From positions 434,001-498,000 of the forward strand of contig NZ_QRAI01000002.1 of the NCBI RefSeq assembly GCF_014336955.1: DNA of 64,000 bases, read 5' to 3'. Source of the DNA: Saccharophagus sp. K07 (GTDB lineage Bacteria; Pseudomonadota; Gammaproteobacteria; Pseudomonadales; Cellvibrionaceae). The notes below the pieces were generated by a model, which was given only the letters and a program-made list of their open reading frames with translations, searched no databases and had not been told where the DNA came from. The translations under genes and the position numbers were made by a program. Positions 37,201 to 46,622 of the stretch are shown piece after piece; position 1 is the stretch's first letter; each line of letters begins with the position of its first letter.

Positions 37201-38262
37201 GAAGACAGCGGTAATGGTCTTGCAGTTTCGTTTTGCTCGGAGCAGCTTTGTAAACTGCTCGGCGTCAATTCGTCTGATTTGCTTGGTATCAATCTGGAAG
37301 ATTTTCTCCACAGTATTCATATGCAAGGCAAACCTCGCTCGGTTAGCGAGCTAGCCAAGGCGATCGAAGAAAGCCGCGAAGCGTCATTTACATTTACTGC
37401 ACTTATGCCACGCGGTGAAGAGCTCACCTTCGAGTTGCGCTCCGCCAAAATCGATTCGTTTGATGACATCAAATCGCACATCATTCTCTCGATATTTGAT
37501 GTGACTGAACGTCTGAAAGATCAACAGATTATTCTGTCGCAGCAGGAAGAATTGTCCCGCTATGCGCGGTTTTCTGCACTCGGAGAAATCGCCGCAGGTA
37601 TATCGCATGAAATTAATACACCGCTCAACGTGATTACCGCCAATACGGATATTCTGCAGCGCGCGGTTAAGATGAACAAATTGAATGATCATCTGGTAAT
37701 TCAGTCGGCGCAGGATATCGAAACTATGGCGAAGGGAATCTCCAATATCGTGCGCGGCTTGAAGTCGGTGGCGGGAATTGATCCGGGCACTTTCGAATAT
37801 GCATCCATGCAGAAATTGATTTCGGATGCATTAAAAATTTGCCAGCTGCGCATACAGCGTTCGGATGTGGATTTGCAAGTGGAAATGCCCAATGGTGACC
37901 TGATGGTGCGCTGTTATGCCATTCAGATTATGCAGGTCATTATCAACTTGGTGAACAACGCTTTGGAAGCGATTGCCGGCACTGAAAATCCATGGATCAA
38001 AATTGTACTGAAAGAACAGGACGAAAAAGTGTGTGTCACAGTGACCGACAGCGGGAATGGTATTGATGCCAGTCTCACCGAAAAAATTATGACGCCATTC
38101 TTCAGTACCAAAAAAATGCAAAACGGAACAGGTATGGGGCTGTCCTTGTCGCGTGCGATTGCACGTCGGCACAACGGCGACTTGGTGGTTGACCCAAGTG
38201 CTCCCAACACCACATTTCGTTTGGAAATTACCAAGGACCAATCGCGAAGTATGGCTGTATGA
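34246..38262 (+). CDS. CheB-CheR fusion with PAS domains and histidine kinase
   Basis: The product has 1338 residues. A CheB methylesterase domain (about 20-200) retains the triad Ser (IGSSAGG), His (VVQHLAP) and Asp (GTGSDGAHG) but lacks the usual receiver. A CheR methyltransferase domain follows (about 215-480, 'WIIGCATGEEPYSI', 'CRNVLIYF'), then a coiled coil built of 'SNEELQS/TNEELQS' heptads (about 650-725), three PAS domains (about 730-1095) and a HisKA/HATPase kinase with His1121 ('GISHEINTPLNV'), 'NLVNNALEA' and 'GTGMGLSL'. The family is known from many proteobacteria, with roles beyond chemotaxis that are poorly understood. Its stop overlaps the next response regulator by 4 nt. Confidence 0.92.
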   Translation: MNESLQNKNSLNNKKSAEVRFIVGIGSSAGGLEALRTLFGCLGQNVPMAFVVVQHLAPSHKSRLVEILAQSTHLKVKEVEDGERPETSVIYITPPNADVYFENGHLRLMEPHLKIGPKPSVDFFFRSLADNFGSSAIGIVLSGTGSDGAHGVRAIKAAGGFTISQKASTAKYDGMPRAAKHTGAVDLELSPEEIAQELSRFGKIPRRVQREKSEPADDDHFDRIFAILEREKGACFANYKPSTIRRRVERRIIATRCASIKEYAEYLQNNPAESSNLFQDILISVTAFFRDPEAYEALEKHVSEKIQAKQNGDSFRCWIIGCATGEEPYSITIMICELVERFGKKLSLQVFATDLDETALEVARRGSYSRASFDKFPPELREKYFVTYEDQLQVRPFLRDLIIFSRHNVIEDPPFLNTDLVSCRNVLIYFNQSLQERVFKTICYSLGKGGILFLGRSEAVSGHASHLFQVQDKEARIFYSMKERSGTILPVLKAGYSDMPNPGEKKHAEREESEAELFQAMIAGFAPDSVIIDETSRVKHTFGKASEYLSFPAGEVTVDVSRLLPDEMGKELPSLLYRVSKSLGSAQGKQHEIKQNGQLYLVQMTVAPLKLKGESKQYLLAFAKSPKLPEPAPAYTSNGKPAEERTRELEKELISVKEQLQSIMEEYQASNEELQSLNEELRSANEELQSSNEELETTNEELQSSNEELTTLNQELNVKSAELQVLYNRHQAIQNAIAYPLLIIDEKLNLLDFNPSARHLLRISESDIGTQLRSIPTPLDFTDIINAVGKALREQKNSRFQYQTKDRSFEIQVQVFFGEKNTVAGSVVSFIDNTEISMALDEARVIKSRLASIIDNTPAMITMKDLSGVYILANNRFCEVMGKKPEDVIGSTDEELFDHVIAKQIRDTDFEVLKQDEGLQMEESFFIGGQTHVWTSSKFTLFNARSRPYAVCTISLDITERAIRERQLELFRHIISSANSGAVILEDSGNGLAVSFCSEQLCKLLGVNSSDLLGINLEDFLHSIHMQGKPRSVSELAKAIEESREASFTFTALMPRGEELTFELRSAKIDSFDDIKSHIILSIFDVTERLKDQQIILSQQEELSRYARFSALGEIAAGISHEINTPLNVITANTDILQRAVKMNKLNDHLVIQSAQDIETMAKGISNIVRGLKSVAGIDPGTFEYASMQKLISDALKICQLRIQRSDVDLQVEMPNGDLMVRCYAIQIMQVIINLVNNALEAIAGTENPWIKIVLKEQDEKVCVTVTDSGNGIDASLTEKIMTPFFSTKKMQNGTGMGLSLSRAIARRHNGDLVVDPSAPNTTFRLEITKDQSRSMAV

Positions 38263-38651
38263 GTGCATATGAGAAATCTCCGCCTTCCATTATTCTCGTC
38301 GAGGATGATCATTCCCTTGCGCGAGTATGGAAGACATTATTTGAAATGCTCGATTATAAAATTTCGTGCTTTCACACTGGCTTGGACCTTTTGCGCCACG
38401 CGCACGAAATCGGCAATTACGATATTGTGATCACCGATTATTATTTGCCGGATATTAACGGTGTTGAGCTGATCAAGGAGATTCGTGAACATGCACCCAG
38501 CATTCCGGCAATAGTACTGACTGGGTCGCACGAAGAATTTATCAAAGACGCGGTAAAGAAGGTGTCTGGCTGCCATATTCTGTACAAACCGCTGAATATG
38601 GCGGATATTGAAGAGAAATTAGCGGAAATTTTTTCTCACACGTCGGAGTAA
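38259..38651 (+). CDS. Response regulator (receiver only), partner of the CheB-CheR kinase
   Basis: The protein has 130 residues and is a lone receiver: '[14 protein letters not shown]', phosphoacceptor Asp60 ('[13 protein letters not shown]'), 'IVLTGSHE' and Lys in 'ILYKPLN'. The 4-nt overlap with the 34246 gene makes that kinase the obvious partner. The output is unknown. The last 16 nt overlap the 3' end of convergent recQ. Confidence 0.9.
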   Translation: MSAYEKSPPSIILVEDDHSLARVWKTLFEMLDYKISCFHTGLDLLRHAHEIGNYDIVITDYYLPDINGVELIKEIREHAPSIPAIVLTGSHEEFIKDAVKKVSGCHILYKPLNMADIEEKLAEIFSHTSE

Positions 38652-40813
38652 TCCTCTGGTGCCGCTATTTCCCGCACCAAGGCTGCATGGACGCATTTCA
38701 AAATATCGTAGCTGTAAGCTCCGCCCAATTCCTCGTAAATCGGTTTTAGCCGTATGGGCTCCTCGGAATGGGCGAGCATCACATCCATAATCTGATCCAA
38801 TTCCTCCTGCTCCAACGGAATCACATCTTCCAATTGCACATGACCTTGCTCAATCAGTGATGCAGCATGGGAGTAAACCGTACCTTGAGTCAGTCCGCGC
38901 AACTGCGCTACATCTTCCAAAGTTTTTCCTTGGCGCAACAGAATCAGTGTCTCAGTTTCCGTTGGTTGTTTTTGAGTTTTGGATTCTATTTCTGGTGCGG
39001 CGGCTATGTGCGCGAGAATAACCTCCAAAAATGCCTGGCCGTAGCGCGCCAATTTACTTTGCCCAACGCCGGAAACCTGGCTCATAGAGCCGAGATCCTG
39101 CGGCTGTAGACGAACCAGTTCCATCAGGGTCGCATCGTGGAAGATAACGTACGGTGGCACACCCTGTTCCTGAGCGAGTTGTTTGCGCAGCTCGCGCAGA
39201 CTGTCCCAAAGTATTTTGTCAGGAGAAGCGAGATTACTCGCCGAAGATTTTTCGCTTTTATTTTTCGCTTTTTCTGCTGTCGCACTTTTGCGCTCTCGGC
39301 GCAACTCAATGGTTTCTTCGCCGCGCAGTAGTGGCCGGCATTTTTCCGTCAACATAACGCCGCCGTATCCTTCCATGTCCACTTGCAAATATCCGCGCGC
39401 CGCCAGCTGGCGAAATACCGAACGCCATTGTGCCGCGTCCAATTCATTCCCTATGCCGAAAGTGGACAGTTTTTGATGCTGAAATTGCTCGACCTTGGGT
39501 GTCAGTTTACCGAGCAGAATATCCACTAAGTGATTGACGCCGAATTTTTGCCCGCTGCGATAACAGCAGCTCAGCGCTTTTTGCGCGACCACAGTGGCAT
39601 CAAAGGTTTCCACGGGTTGCAGGCAGGTATCGCAATTACCGCAAGGAGTGTGGTGAGTTTCACCAAAATAGGCGAGCAGTGTCTGGCGGCGGCACGAGGT
39701 AATTTCACACAGGCCGAGCATGGCTTCCAAACGTTGACGCTCAATGCGTTTGTGCTCGTCGGAACCTTGGGACTGCGCCATCATTTGGCGCAGCTTCAAC
39801 ACGTCCTGTACACCGTACACCATCCAGGCAGTCGCCGGCGCACCGTCGCGGCCCGCGCGCCCGGTTTCCTGGTAATAGGATTCGATACTTTTGGGCAGAT
39901 CCAAATGCGCGACAAAGCGCACATCCGGTTTATCTATGCCCATACCAAAGGCGATGGTCGCCACCATGATCAAACCGTCTTCGCGCAAAAAACGGGTTTG
40001 ATTTTCCTGTCGTTCGGCATTGGATAAACCGGCGTGATAGGGCAGGGCATTAAATCCCTGCTGATTTAACCAGAGGGCAACCTCTTCGACTTTTTTGCGT
40101 GACAAACAATAAATAATGCCCGCGTCTCCCGCGTGTTCGCTGCGCAAAAAACGCAATAATTGTTGCCGGCTGTCCTGTTTGGGCTCTATGCGATATTGAA
40201 TATTCGGGCGATCAAAACTCGCGACAAATTGTTCGGCATTTTCCAATTGCAGCCTGCGCACGATTTCGTTGCGCGTGCGCGAATCCGCTGTGGCGGTTAA
40301 TGCAATGCGCGGCACATCCGGAAATTGTTCGTGCAATAAACTGAGTTGCAAATAATCTGCGCGAAAATCGTGACCCCATTGGGATACGCAGTGCGCTTCA
40401 TCAATGGCGAACAAGGAGATGGGAATCGTGTGCAGCGTCTCCAGCATGCGCGGCTGGATCAGTCGCTCGGGGGCTATATACAGCAATTTAATTTTGCCCA
40501 GGCGCAAACGCTGTTCCGTTGCCCACTGCTCTGCGGAGGTCATGCTGGAATTGAGATATGCCGCGGCAACGCCCAATTGTGCCAGAGCGTCCACTTGGTC
40601 CTGCATGAGTGCGATCAAGGGGGAAATCACCACGCCGACGCCGTCACGCGCGAGGGCGGGAATTTGGTAACACAGAGATTTACCGCCGCCGGTCGGCATC
40701 AAGACCAGCGCGTCGCGCCCGTCACAAAGCGCGCGCACAATCGCCTCTTGCTGACCGCGAAACGCGGAGTAGCCGAAGGTGTTTTGCAGAATATGGAGGG
40801 GAGCGTCAGACAT
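38636..40813 (-). CDS. recQ: ATP-dependent DNA helicase RecQ
   Basis: The protein has 725 residues. It shows Walker A '[12 protein letters not shown]', the DEAH box '[16 protein letters not shown]', motif VI '[10 protein letters not shown]', the zinc-binding Cys set ('CEITSCRR', 'CGNCDTC'), the winged helix and an HRDC domain ('[14 protein letters not shown]'). A C-terminal helix-turn-helix-like extension ('[22 protein letters not shown]') makes it longer than E. coli RecQ (about 610). It unwinds DNA 3' to 5' in recombination and repair. It is a single gene, convergent with the response regulator at 38259. Confidence 0.97.
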   Translation of the reverse strand: MSDAPLHILQNTFGYSAFRGQQEAIVRALCDGRDALVLMPTGGGKSLCYQIPALARDGVGVVISPLIALMQDQVDALAQLGVAAAYLNSSMTSAEQWATEQRLRLGKIKLLYIAPERLIQPRMLETLHTIPISLFAIDEAHCVSQWGHDFRADYLQLSLLHEQFPDVPRIALTATADSRTRNEIVRRLQLENAEQFVASFDRPNIQYRIEPKQDSRQQLLRFLRSEHAGDAGIIYCLSRKKVEEVALWLNQQGFNALPYHAGLSNAERQENQTRFLREDGLIMVATIAFGMGIDKPDVRFVAHLDLPKSIESYYQETGRAGRDGAPATAWMVYGVQDVLKLRQMMAQSQGSDEHKRIERQRLEAMLGLCEITSCRRQTLLAYFGETHHTPCGNCDTCLQPVETFDATVVAQKALSCCYRSGQKFGVNHLVDILLGKLTPKVEQFQHQKLSTFGIGNELDAAQWRSVFRQLAARGYLQVDMEGYGGVMLTEKCRPLLRGEETIELRRERKSATAEKAKNKSEKSSASNLASPDKILWDSLRELRKQLAQEQGVPPYVIFHDATLMELVRLQPQDLGSMSQVSGVGQSKLARYGQAFLEVILAHIAAAPEIESKTQKQPTETETLILLRQGKTLEDVAQLRGLTQGTVYSHAASLIEQGHVQLEDVIPLEQEELDQIMDVMLAHSEEPIRLKPIYEELGGAYSYDILKCVHAALVREIAAPEDYSDV

Positions 40814-40865
40814 GGCGGGGGAGTTTACCGGCTCGGTTGAGCCAATGCATCCGTTATTGATCGGC

Positions 40866-40899
40866 TAAAAAACAAACCCCAGCTGAACTGGGGTTTGTT
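40866..40899 (-). terminator. Intrinsic terminator after the DUF3300 gene
   Basis: A perfect 12-bp stem (AACAAACCCCAG / CTGGGGTTTGTT) has a 5-nt loop and, on the minus strand, is followed by a run of T residues. It lies 21 nt after the DUF3300 stop and upstream of recQ, so recQ must have its own promoter downstream of it. Confidence 0.9.
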
Positions 40900-40919
40900 T
40901 AGCTTCTTGCGCAGACTGA

Positions 40920-42461
40920 TCAGTGCCGCTCAGGCCTTGCCTCATGCGAACGGGAGCCACCTGCCGGCGGCTGCCTGTGATTGCTGTGCATATCCCGGCG
41001 CTGCTCGAACGATTGCCGCGGTACTTCCTGGCGCTGTGGACGCGGCGACTCAGCACGGGGAACGCTTTGGTAATCCCGGCGGGTTTGGGTTTCCCGCGCC
41101 GGCGCTGAAGATTCCCGTCTCTGGCTCGTGTCTTGACGACGTTCTACTGTGAAGGTCGAGCGTTCACGCTGCGGTGCCTGAGTCTCAGTACGCTGTGGCG
41201 CTGGGGCTTGAGCTGGGGCTTGAGTAGTATCACGTCGTTCAGTCGTTGCGTGCTTCTCGCGAGTTTCCCGCGGAATATTCGGCGTGCGCTGAGCGCCCTC
41301 ACCGTCACCGCGATTGCGCCATTGGCCGGGGTTATGTTGGCCTCTGTCGCCACCTTGGTTGGCGCTTCTCTGCTCAGAACCGCGATTTCCCAGGCGCTCC
41401 CGCACCTCTTCGGCACGATTGGGTCGATCGCGATTGGGCAAACCCTCGCGGCGGTGATCCACGGTTACCTTTTCCCGATTGTTTCTCTGCTCGGTCAGGT
41501 GTTCACGTCGTTGGTCGCGGTCTCTTTCGCGGGCAAGGGGGGCTCGATCATCACGACGTACTTCACGCGGAGGCTCCGCCCGTCGGGGAGGCAGCGTACG
41601 ATGCTCATTGTGAAGATTGCGTCCATGCAGATTTGCATAGCGGACTCGCACAGGTTCGCTGCGGTAAACCACATTGCGGCGATGGACCGGGTCGTGGTGC
41701 CAATGGCGCGCATCGTGGTAGTGAGCGATTTTGCGCGCACTGTAGAAATGCGGGTGATGGTGGTGTCGATCAATCACCACAATTCGCCGTTGTGGCCAGT
41801 GAAATGCGCTGAAGAAAAATCCATGACCAAGCGATATTCTCGGCCCCCAATAAAAGCCGCTGACATACACATAAGAGGCCGGGTGGCTCCAATACACCGG
41901 AGGGTAATCCCACCACCAATTGCCGTATACCACACGGGTGTCGTAGTAGGGGATGTAAACGACCCGCTCCGACGCAGGTTCGAGGATGATGATTTGATTC
42001 TCTCTATGCACTTTTACGTGCTTCATCTTGCGCAGGTGGCCCGACGCGTAGGCTTTTTCACGCAGATTTTGAATCGCATCCATCACCCGGCCTTCATCTG
42101 CCAAAAATGCCTCGCCTAAATCCTGCGTCCACTCAATATCCTCGCTCATGCGCTGCAGAATATCGGGAAACGCCGTCAGGGCGGCGACGCTCGGGTCCCA
42201 GCCCTTCTCATAAGCCGCATTGACCGCATCTTCCCCCTTGAGGTGAGGGTTTTTGCGAATCCAACGCTCGGCTTCGACGACTTCGAGAGGGTAGGTGGAG
42301 GCGATCAAAATATGGGAGAGAACTGTATCTGGATAAAGGGCGATAGGGGCAAGCGTTCGGTCGATTTCCGCCCGGGTGAAAACTCGGTCGGTATCGGCCT
42401 GTACGCTAGTGCCTATGACAAAAAGCCATGCGCCCAGTAACAAGGATATGAGGGCTTTCAT
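40920..42461 (-). CDS. DUF3300-domain exported protein with basic low-complexity tail
   Basis: The protein has 513 residues. A signal peptide ('MKALISLLLGAWLFVIG...VQA', about 1-22) is followed by the DUF3300 domain (about 25-240), with 'LAPIALYPDTVLSHILIAST' and 'VVYIPYYDTRVVYGNWWW'. A tail of about 270 residues very rich in Arg, Glu, Gln and His follows and is probably disordered. The function of DUF3300 is unknown. ATG 42461 gives the signal peptide and has AGGAG 9 nt upstream; the longer frame from 42596 does not. It is transcribed alone, with a strong terminator after it. High Arg content makes the opposite strand open over long stretches; those frames are not genes. Confidence 0.85.
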   Translation of the reverse strand: MKALISLLLGAWLFVIGTSVQADTDRVFTRAEIDRTLAPIALYPDTVLSHILIASTYPLEVVEAERWIRKNPHLKGEDAVNAAYEKGWDPSVAALTAFPDILQRMSEDIEWTQDLGEAFLADEGRVMDAIQNLREKAYASGHLRKMKHVKVHRENQIIILEPASERVVYIPYYDTRVVYGNWWWDYPPVYWSHPASYVYVSGFYWGPRISLGHGFFFSAFHWPQRRIVVIDRHHHHPHFYSARKIAHYHDARHWHHDPVHRRNVVYRSEPVRVRYANLHGRNLHNEHRTLPPRRAEPPREVRRDDRAPLARERDRDQRREHLTEQRNNREKVTVDHRREGLPNRDRPNRAEEVRERLGNRGSEQRSANQGGDRGQHNPGQWRNRGDGEGAQRTPNIPRETREKHATTERRDTTQAPAQAPAPQRTETQAPQRERSTFTVERRQDTSQRRESSAPARETQTRRDYQSVPRAESPRPQRQEVPRQSFEQRRDMHSNHRQPPAGGSRSHEARPERH

Positions 42462-42654
42462 AATCGCCGCTCCTTTGATGGTTGAAAGAATCCCGACAAA
42501 TCCTGCCAAATTTCTGTCGGCTGAATCGTTTATAGGGATCCGTGCCTTAATTGGAGCTGAATTCTCAGCGGTGCATATTGGACTGTGGATATGCAATGGA
42601 GTTTGCCAGCGATTGGATATGGTTGCAGGACGAAAGGCTGCGGGGCGGGAGATC

Positions 42655-42674
42655 AGGCCCGCTGTAGCGGGCCT
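42655..42674. other. GC-rich inverted repeat between ydiJ and the DUF3300 gene
   Basis: The arms AGGCCCGC / GCGGGCCT with a TGTA loop lie 37 nt after the ydiJ stop codon. No T run follows on the transcribed minus strand, so if it ends transcription it is not a classic terminator; it could protect the 3' end of the mRNA. Confidence 0.45.
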
Positions 42675-42710
42675 AGTTTATTGAATTAGAAGGCTTTTGC
42701 CGTTTGTCGG

Positions 42711-45700
42711 CTAGGCTTTTAGTTGCTGCAGGAGCAATTGCGCCGGATGCGGTAATTTGATGAACGCCTCACGTTTTACCTGCGATCGGCAGGAATATCC
42801 TGTAGCCGCCAGTCGGCCCTGATTGTCTTTCGCCATAACCGCGCCGCGCCAGCTCTGCTCGAAGATGCGGCTGGAGGTTTCCCGGTTGGTCGACTCATGT
42901 CCATAAGTGCCGGACATACCGCAGCAACCCACGGGAATCACATCGAGTTTTTGTCCCAGAGTGGTAAACACTTTCTGCCACGCGCTGATGGACGGCGCTG
43001 CATTGGTTTTTTCCGTACAGTGGGGCAACAGGCGGAATTCGCCGTCGGGTTTGAACAGGGATTTCTGCTGCACCAGCTGATCTTTGTGCTCCAGTAGCCA
43101 TTCCTGTAGCAAATTCACTTTGGGCGTCGCATCTTTGCCGAGCGCATAGACGTATTCGCTACGGAAGGTGAGCGTCATGGCCGGATCTATACCAACCAGA
43201 CTGACATTTTCCGCCGCCAGCGCCTGCAAAAATTCCGCTTGGCGTTTGGCCACTTTGCTAAAGCGCTGCAGAAAACCGTGTACGTGCAGCGGTTTGCCAT
43301 TGGCTTTAAAAGGCGCAACCAGTGGATAAAAACCTAATTTGCGCAGCAGCAGGGCGATATCCAGAACCAGCGGCGCTTCGAAATAACTGGTAAACGCGTC
43401 TTGTACGATCACCACACTTTTCGCTTTTTGCGAAGCGCTTAATTTTTTCAACGCAGCCGGTGTCGCAAAGGGAATCTGGTTTTCTTTCAGCAATTTCACC
43501 AGCGTGCGTTCGGACAGGCGCGGTGGATCTTCAAAGCCAACGCCTTTGGACAATACCCAGCGACTGAATTTATTTTGCGTAACGCCGTTGTACAGCGGAG
43601 GAAATACCGCCGCGAGCGGCAACACAAATTCCAATGCGCCCACCAAATAATCTTTTAACGGGCGCATATAGCGCGTGTAATAAAGCGCGAGGAATTTGCT
43701 GCGGAAGGTCGGCACATCCACTTTGATCGGACACTGACCGGTACAGGATTTACAGGCCAAACAGCCTGCCATCGCTGTATAAACCTCGTGAGAAAAATCG
43801 TATTCGCCGCGTTTTTTCGCGCGCGTATTTTTGATTTTCTCCGGCAGAGCTTTCAGCCCGTGGAAAAATCCGGTCGGTTGCGCAAGCGCAGCAACCGGAT
43901 CAAAACCGCGATCATTGAGTTGCTTGAGCCATTCGCGAACCAACGAGGCGCGCCCTTTGGGCGAATGAATGCGCTCGCGCGTCGCCTTCCACGATGGACA
44001 CATTGGGTCCTGAAAACTCCAGTTGTAACAGAGGCCGTTGCCGTTGCAGTGCACAGCCTCCTGAAACCCGTTCCAGGTTTGCACGGCGATGGTTCGGTCG
44101 AATTGTCCGCGGGTCGGTACACCGTCGACTTTCAGCAATTCCGCTTGCGTCGATGGTGTGGCAATTTTGCCGGGGTTTAACTGGTTGTAGGGATCGAAGG
44201 CAGCTTTGATGCGTTGCAATTGCGGATAGAGTTCGCCAAAAAATTTCGGCGCATATTCTGAACGTACACCTTTGCCGTGTTCACCCCACAGCAGGCCGTG
44301 GTATTTGTGGGTCAATTCAGCCACTTGGTCGGAGATCACGCGCACCAGTTTTTCCTGTTGCGGATCTTTCATATCTATGGCCGGGCGCACGTGTAAAACA
44401 CCGGCGTCCACGTGGCCGAACATGCCGTATTGCAGACCGTGACTGTCCAGCAGCTCGCGCAATTCCACAATGTAATCGGCGAGGTTTTCCGGCGGCACCG
44501 CCGTGTCTTCGATAAACGGAATCGGGCGCGCTTCACCCTGGCTGTTGCCGAGCAAACCCACCGCTTTTTTGCGCATATTCCATAAACGGTTTACTGCTGA
44601 TGCGCCCCAGGCGAGGCTGTGGCCCAGGCAGGCGGCGTTGGCTTCGCTGCCGCTCAAAATACTGGTCAAGCGCTCGACGCCCGCGCGCAAGGTCGCCTCG
44701 TCATCCGCCGTGTATTCCACCAGGTTGATGCCCTGGATTTTGGAACTGTCGGCGGGGAAAAATTCGGCCACTTCGTGCCAGACGATATCGCCTTTGGCGA
44801 GGTTGAGAACTTTTGAGTCCACCGTTTCGATACTGGTGGGCTGCGCCTGCATCAATCGTTTGGCATCGCGCAGGGCGCTGTTGAAGTTGTCGTACTGCAC
44901 CACCACCAGCGCGGCGAATTTGGGAATCGGCACCAGATTGAGTTTGATTTCGGTAATAAACCCGAGCGTGCCTTCACTGCCGCACAGAATATTGTTCAGG
45001 TTGAAACGGCCTTTTTCATCGCGGATATGCGCGAGGTCGTAACCGGTCAGGCAGCGGTTGAGCTTGGGAAATTTTGCATCGATCAACGCGTGATGTTCTT
45101 TCTGCAGATTGTTGATCATGCGGTGAATCAGGCCGACCCGATCCTGCTGGTCGCACAGCGCTTCCAATTCATCTTCCTTCAGCGCGTGGGAGCGCAGCAC
45201 AGAGCCGTCCAGCAAAACAGTGGTCAGCTCCAATACGTGATCACGGGTTTTACCGTACAGGCAGGAACCTTGGCCGGAGGCGTCAGTATTGACCATGCCG
45301 CCGATGGTCGCGCGGTTGCTGGTGGACAGTTCAGGGGCGAAGAACAGGCCGAAAGGTTTGAGGGCCGCGTTGAGTTGATCCTTGACCACTCCCGCTTCCA
45401 CTCGCACCCAGCGCTCAGACTGGTTGATCTCCAGGATGCGGTTCATATGGCGGGACACATCCACCACCAAACCGTCGGTCAGCGACTGGCCGTTGGTCCC
45501 TGTACCGCCGCCGCGCGGTGACAGCACGATTTCGCGGAAGGGCTTTTCCTGGCTCAGTGACGTCACTATGACCAGATCATTCAGATCGCGCGGATAAACC
45601 ACGCCTTGCGGCAGCACCTGATAAATCGAGTTATCGGTCGACAACACAGTACGGTTGGCGTAATCCGGGCAGATCTCACCACTAAAGCCTCGCTTGCCCA

Positions 45701-45764
45701 GCTCCTGCAGGAAGTTCAAGTAGAGAGATTGGACGGGGGAGGTTTGGCTGATCTGTGGAATCAT
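42711..45764 (-). CDS. ydiJ: FAD-linked D-2-hydroxyglutarate dehydrogenase, YdiJ type
   Basis: The protein has 1017 residues, almost the same as E. coli YdiJ. The N-terminal FAD-binding PCMH domain ('ILSPRGGGTGTNGQSL', 'GGMVNTDASGQGS', 'GSEGTLGFITE') occupies about 50-290. The FAD oxidase C-terminal domain follows, then iron-sulphur cluster regions ('CNGNGLCYNWSFQDPMC', 'CLACKSCTGQCP') and a Cys-rich C-terminal part ('VIPVGCCGMSGTYGHE'). YdiJ-type enzymes oxidise D-2-hydroxyglutarate to 2-oxoglutarate, clearing a by-product of serine synthesis; older annotation calls them D-lactate dehydrogenases. It is monocistronic by context. Confidence 0.9.
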   Translation of the reverse strand: MIPQISQTSPVQSLYLNFLQELGKRGFSGEICPDYANRTVLSTDNSIYQVLPQGVVYPRDLNDLVIVTSLSQEKPFREIVLSPRGGGTGTNGQSLTDGLVVDVSRHMNRILEINQSERWVRVEAGVVKDQLNAALKPFGLFFAPELSTSNRATIGGMVNTDASGQGSCLYGKTRDHVLELTTVLLDGSVLRSHALKEDELEALCDQQDRVGLIHRMINNLQKEHHALIDAKFPKLNRCLTGYDLAHIRDEKGRFNLNNILCGSEGTLGFITEIKLNLVPIPKFAALVVVQYDNFNSALRDAKRLMQAQPTSIETVDSKVLNLAKGDIVWHEVAEFFPADSSKIQGINLVEYTADDEATLRAGVERLTSILSGSEANAACLGHSLAWGASAVNRLWNMRKKAVGLLGNSQGEARPIPFIEDTAVPPENLADYIVELRELLDSHGLQYGMFGHVDAGVLHVRPAIDMKDPQQEKLVRVISDQVAELTHKYHGLLWGEHGKGVRSEYAPKFFGELYPQLQRIKAAFDPYNQLNPGKIATPSTQAELLKVDGVPTRGQFDRTIAVQTWNGFQEAVHCNGNGLCYNWSFQDPMCPSWKATRERIHSPKGRASLVREWLKQLNDRGFDPVAALAQPTGFFHGLKALPEKIKNTRAKKRGEYDFSHEVYTAMAGCLACKSCTGQCPIKVDVPTFRSKFLALYYTRYMRPLKDYLVGALEFVLPLAAVFPPLYNGVTQNKFSRWVLSKGVGFEDPPRLSERTLVKLLKENQIPFATPAALKKLSASQKAKSVVIVQDAFTSYFEAPLVLDIALLLRKLGFYPLVAPFKANGKPLHVHGFLQRFSKVAKRQAEFLQALAAENVSLVGIDPAMTLTFRSEYVYALGKDATPKVNLLQEWLLEHKDQLVQQKSLFKPDGEFRLLPHCTEKTNAAPSISAWQKVFTTLGQKLDVIPVGCCGMSGTYGHESTNRETSSRIFEQSWRGAVMAKDNQGRLAATGYSCRSQVKREAFIKLPHPAQLLLQQLKA

Positions 45765-45888
45765 AAGAGGGTCACTGCGTAAATCATCTGGCGGCCGCGC
45801 ATTCTAGCGCCGCGCCGGATGGTATCCAATGATTTGAAGGTATTAAGTGTAGGACTATCGCCCGAGTATAAAGGTGCGCAAGAGGAAA

Positions 45889-46176
45889 TTATCGATCCTT
45901 CAGCCAAAACCTCAGCAGTCGACTGACCAGCAGGCGGCTCTGGCCGAGCAAAGCCACAATAAACCCTATGCCACCCAGCACTAAGCCGCCCAGCACCACC
46001 AGCTCCTGCGTCACCGATGGCTCCATATAGTTGTTGGCCATCAAGACGGTGCCGAGGCCGACGGCGAAATAGATCAGGCCTGCGCGAAATTGGCGGAAGG
46101 ATACTTCCATAGGCACCTGATAATAGGCGCGCACGGATTTTTTGAGGGATTTCAGAGCGGCTTTGACGCGCGTCAT
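45889..46176 (-). CDS. Small membrane protein at the end of the dap-moa operon
   Basis: The protein has 95 residues with two predicted membrane helices ('AGLIYFAVGLGTVLMANNY' and 'LVVLGGLVLGGIGFIVALLG') between basic ends. ATG 46176 overlaps the moaE stop as ATGA, the best evidence for both the start and operon membership; an upstream start at 46194 is possible. No family was recognised. Its link to molybdopterin synthesis is positional only. Confidence 0.7.
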   Translation of the reverse strand: MTRVKAALKSLKKSVRAYYQVPMEVSFRQFRAGLIYFAVGLGTVLMANNYMEPSVTQELVVLGGLVLGGIGFIVALLGQSRLLVSRLLRFWLKDR

Positions 46177-46619
46177 TTCGCCCGTTCTCTCCATGCGTCG
46201 GCAGCAGCTTGGTCGCTGTCTTTGGCTTCCACCCAGCGATCGCCTTCGCGTTTCCAGAAGGGCGCCTGGGTTTTAAGGAAATCCATCAGGAATTCGCTGG
46301 CAGCGAAGGCGGCTTTGCGGTGGGCAGAGCTGACGCCGACAAAGACGATCTGGTCGCCCGGTGCCAAATGGCCGATACGATGAATAATGGTGACCCGAAT
46401 CAGCGGCCAGTTATGGCGCGCGCGCTCCACCAACTCGGCCAACACTTTTTCCGTCATACCTGGGTAATGTTCCAGCCACATGGATTGATCGCTGCCTGCA
46501 AAATCCCGGACCCGACCGACAAACGTCACTACTGCGCCTGCATCGCTTCCCTGGGCCAGCTCGTGGTATTCGGCGCCCTGATCAAAATCGTCAGTCTGTA
46601 CCTGGATCTTGTCGCCCAT
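46173..46619 (-). CDS. moaE: Molybdopterin synthase catalytic subunit MoaE
   Basis: The protein has 148 residues with the family landmarks 'GAVVTFVGRVRD', 'LEHYPGMTEK', 'IHRIGHLAPGDQIVFVGVSSAHRKAAF' (conserved catalytic Lys/Arg region) and 'FWKREGDRWVEAK'. With MoaD it inserts two sulphur atoms into precursor Z to make molybdopterin. It starts 3 nt after the moaD stop and overlaps the next gene. Confidence 0.97.
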   Translation of the reverse strand: MGDKIQVQTDDFDQGAEYHELAQGSDAGAVVTFVGRVRDFAGSDQSMWLEHYPGMTEKVLAELVERARHNWPLIRVTIIHRIGHLAPGDQIVFVGVSSAHRKAAFAASEFLMDFLKTQAPFWKREGDRWVEAKDSDQAAADAWRERAK

Positions 46620-46622
46620 GTT

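Noticed and set aside
41133-42119. 328-codon frame on the plus strand
   Set aside because: It lies opposite the DUF3300 gene; its openness comes from the Arg/Gln-rich low-complexity tail, and the minus-strand frame has a signal peptide, a ribosome-binding site and a terminator.
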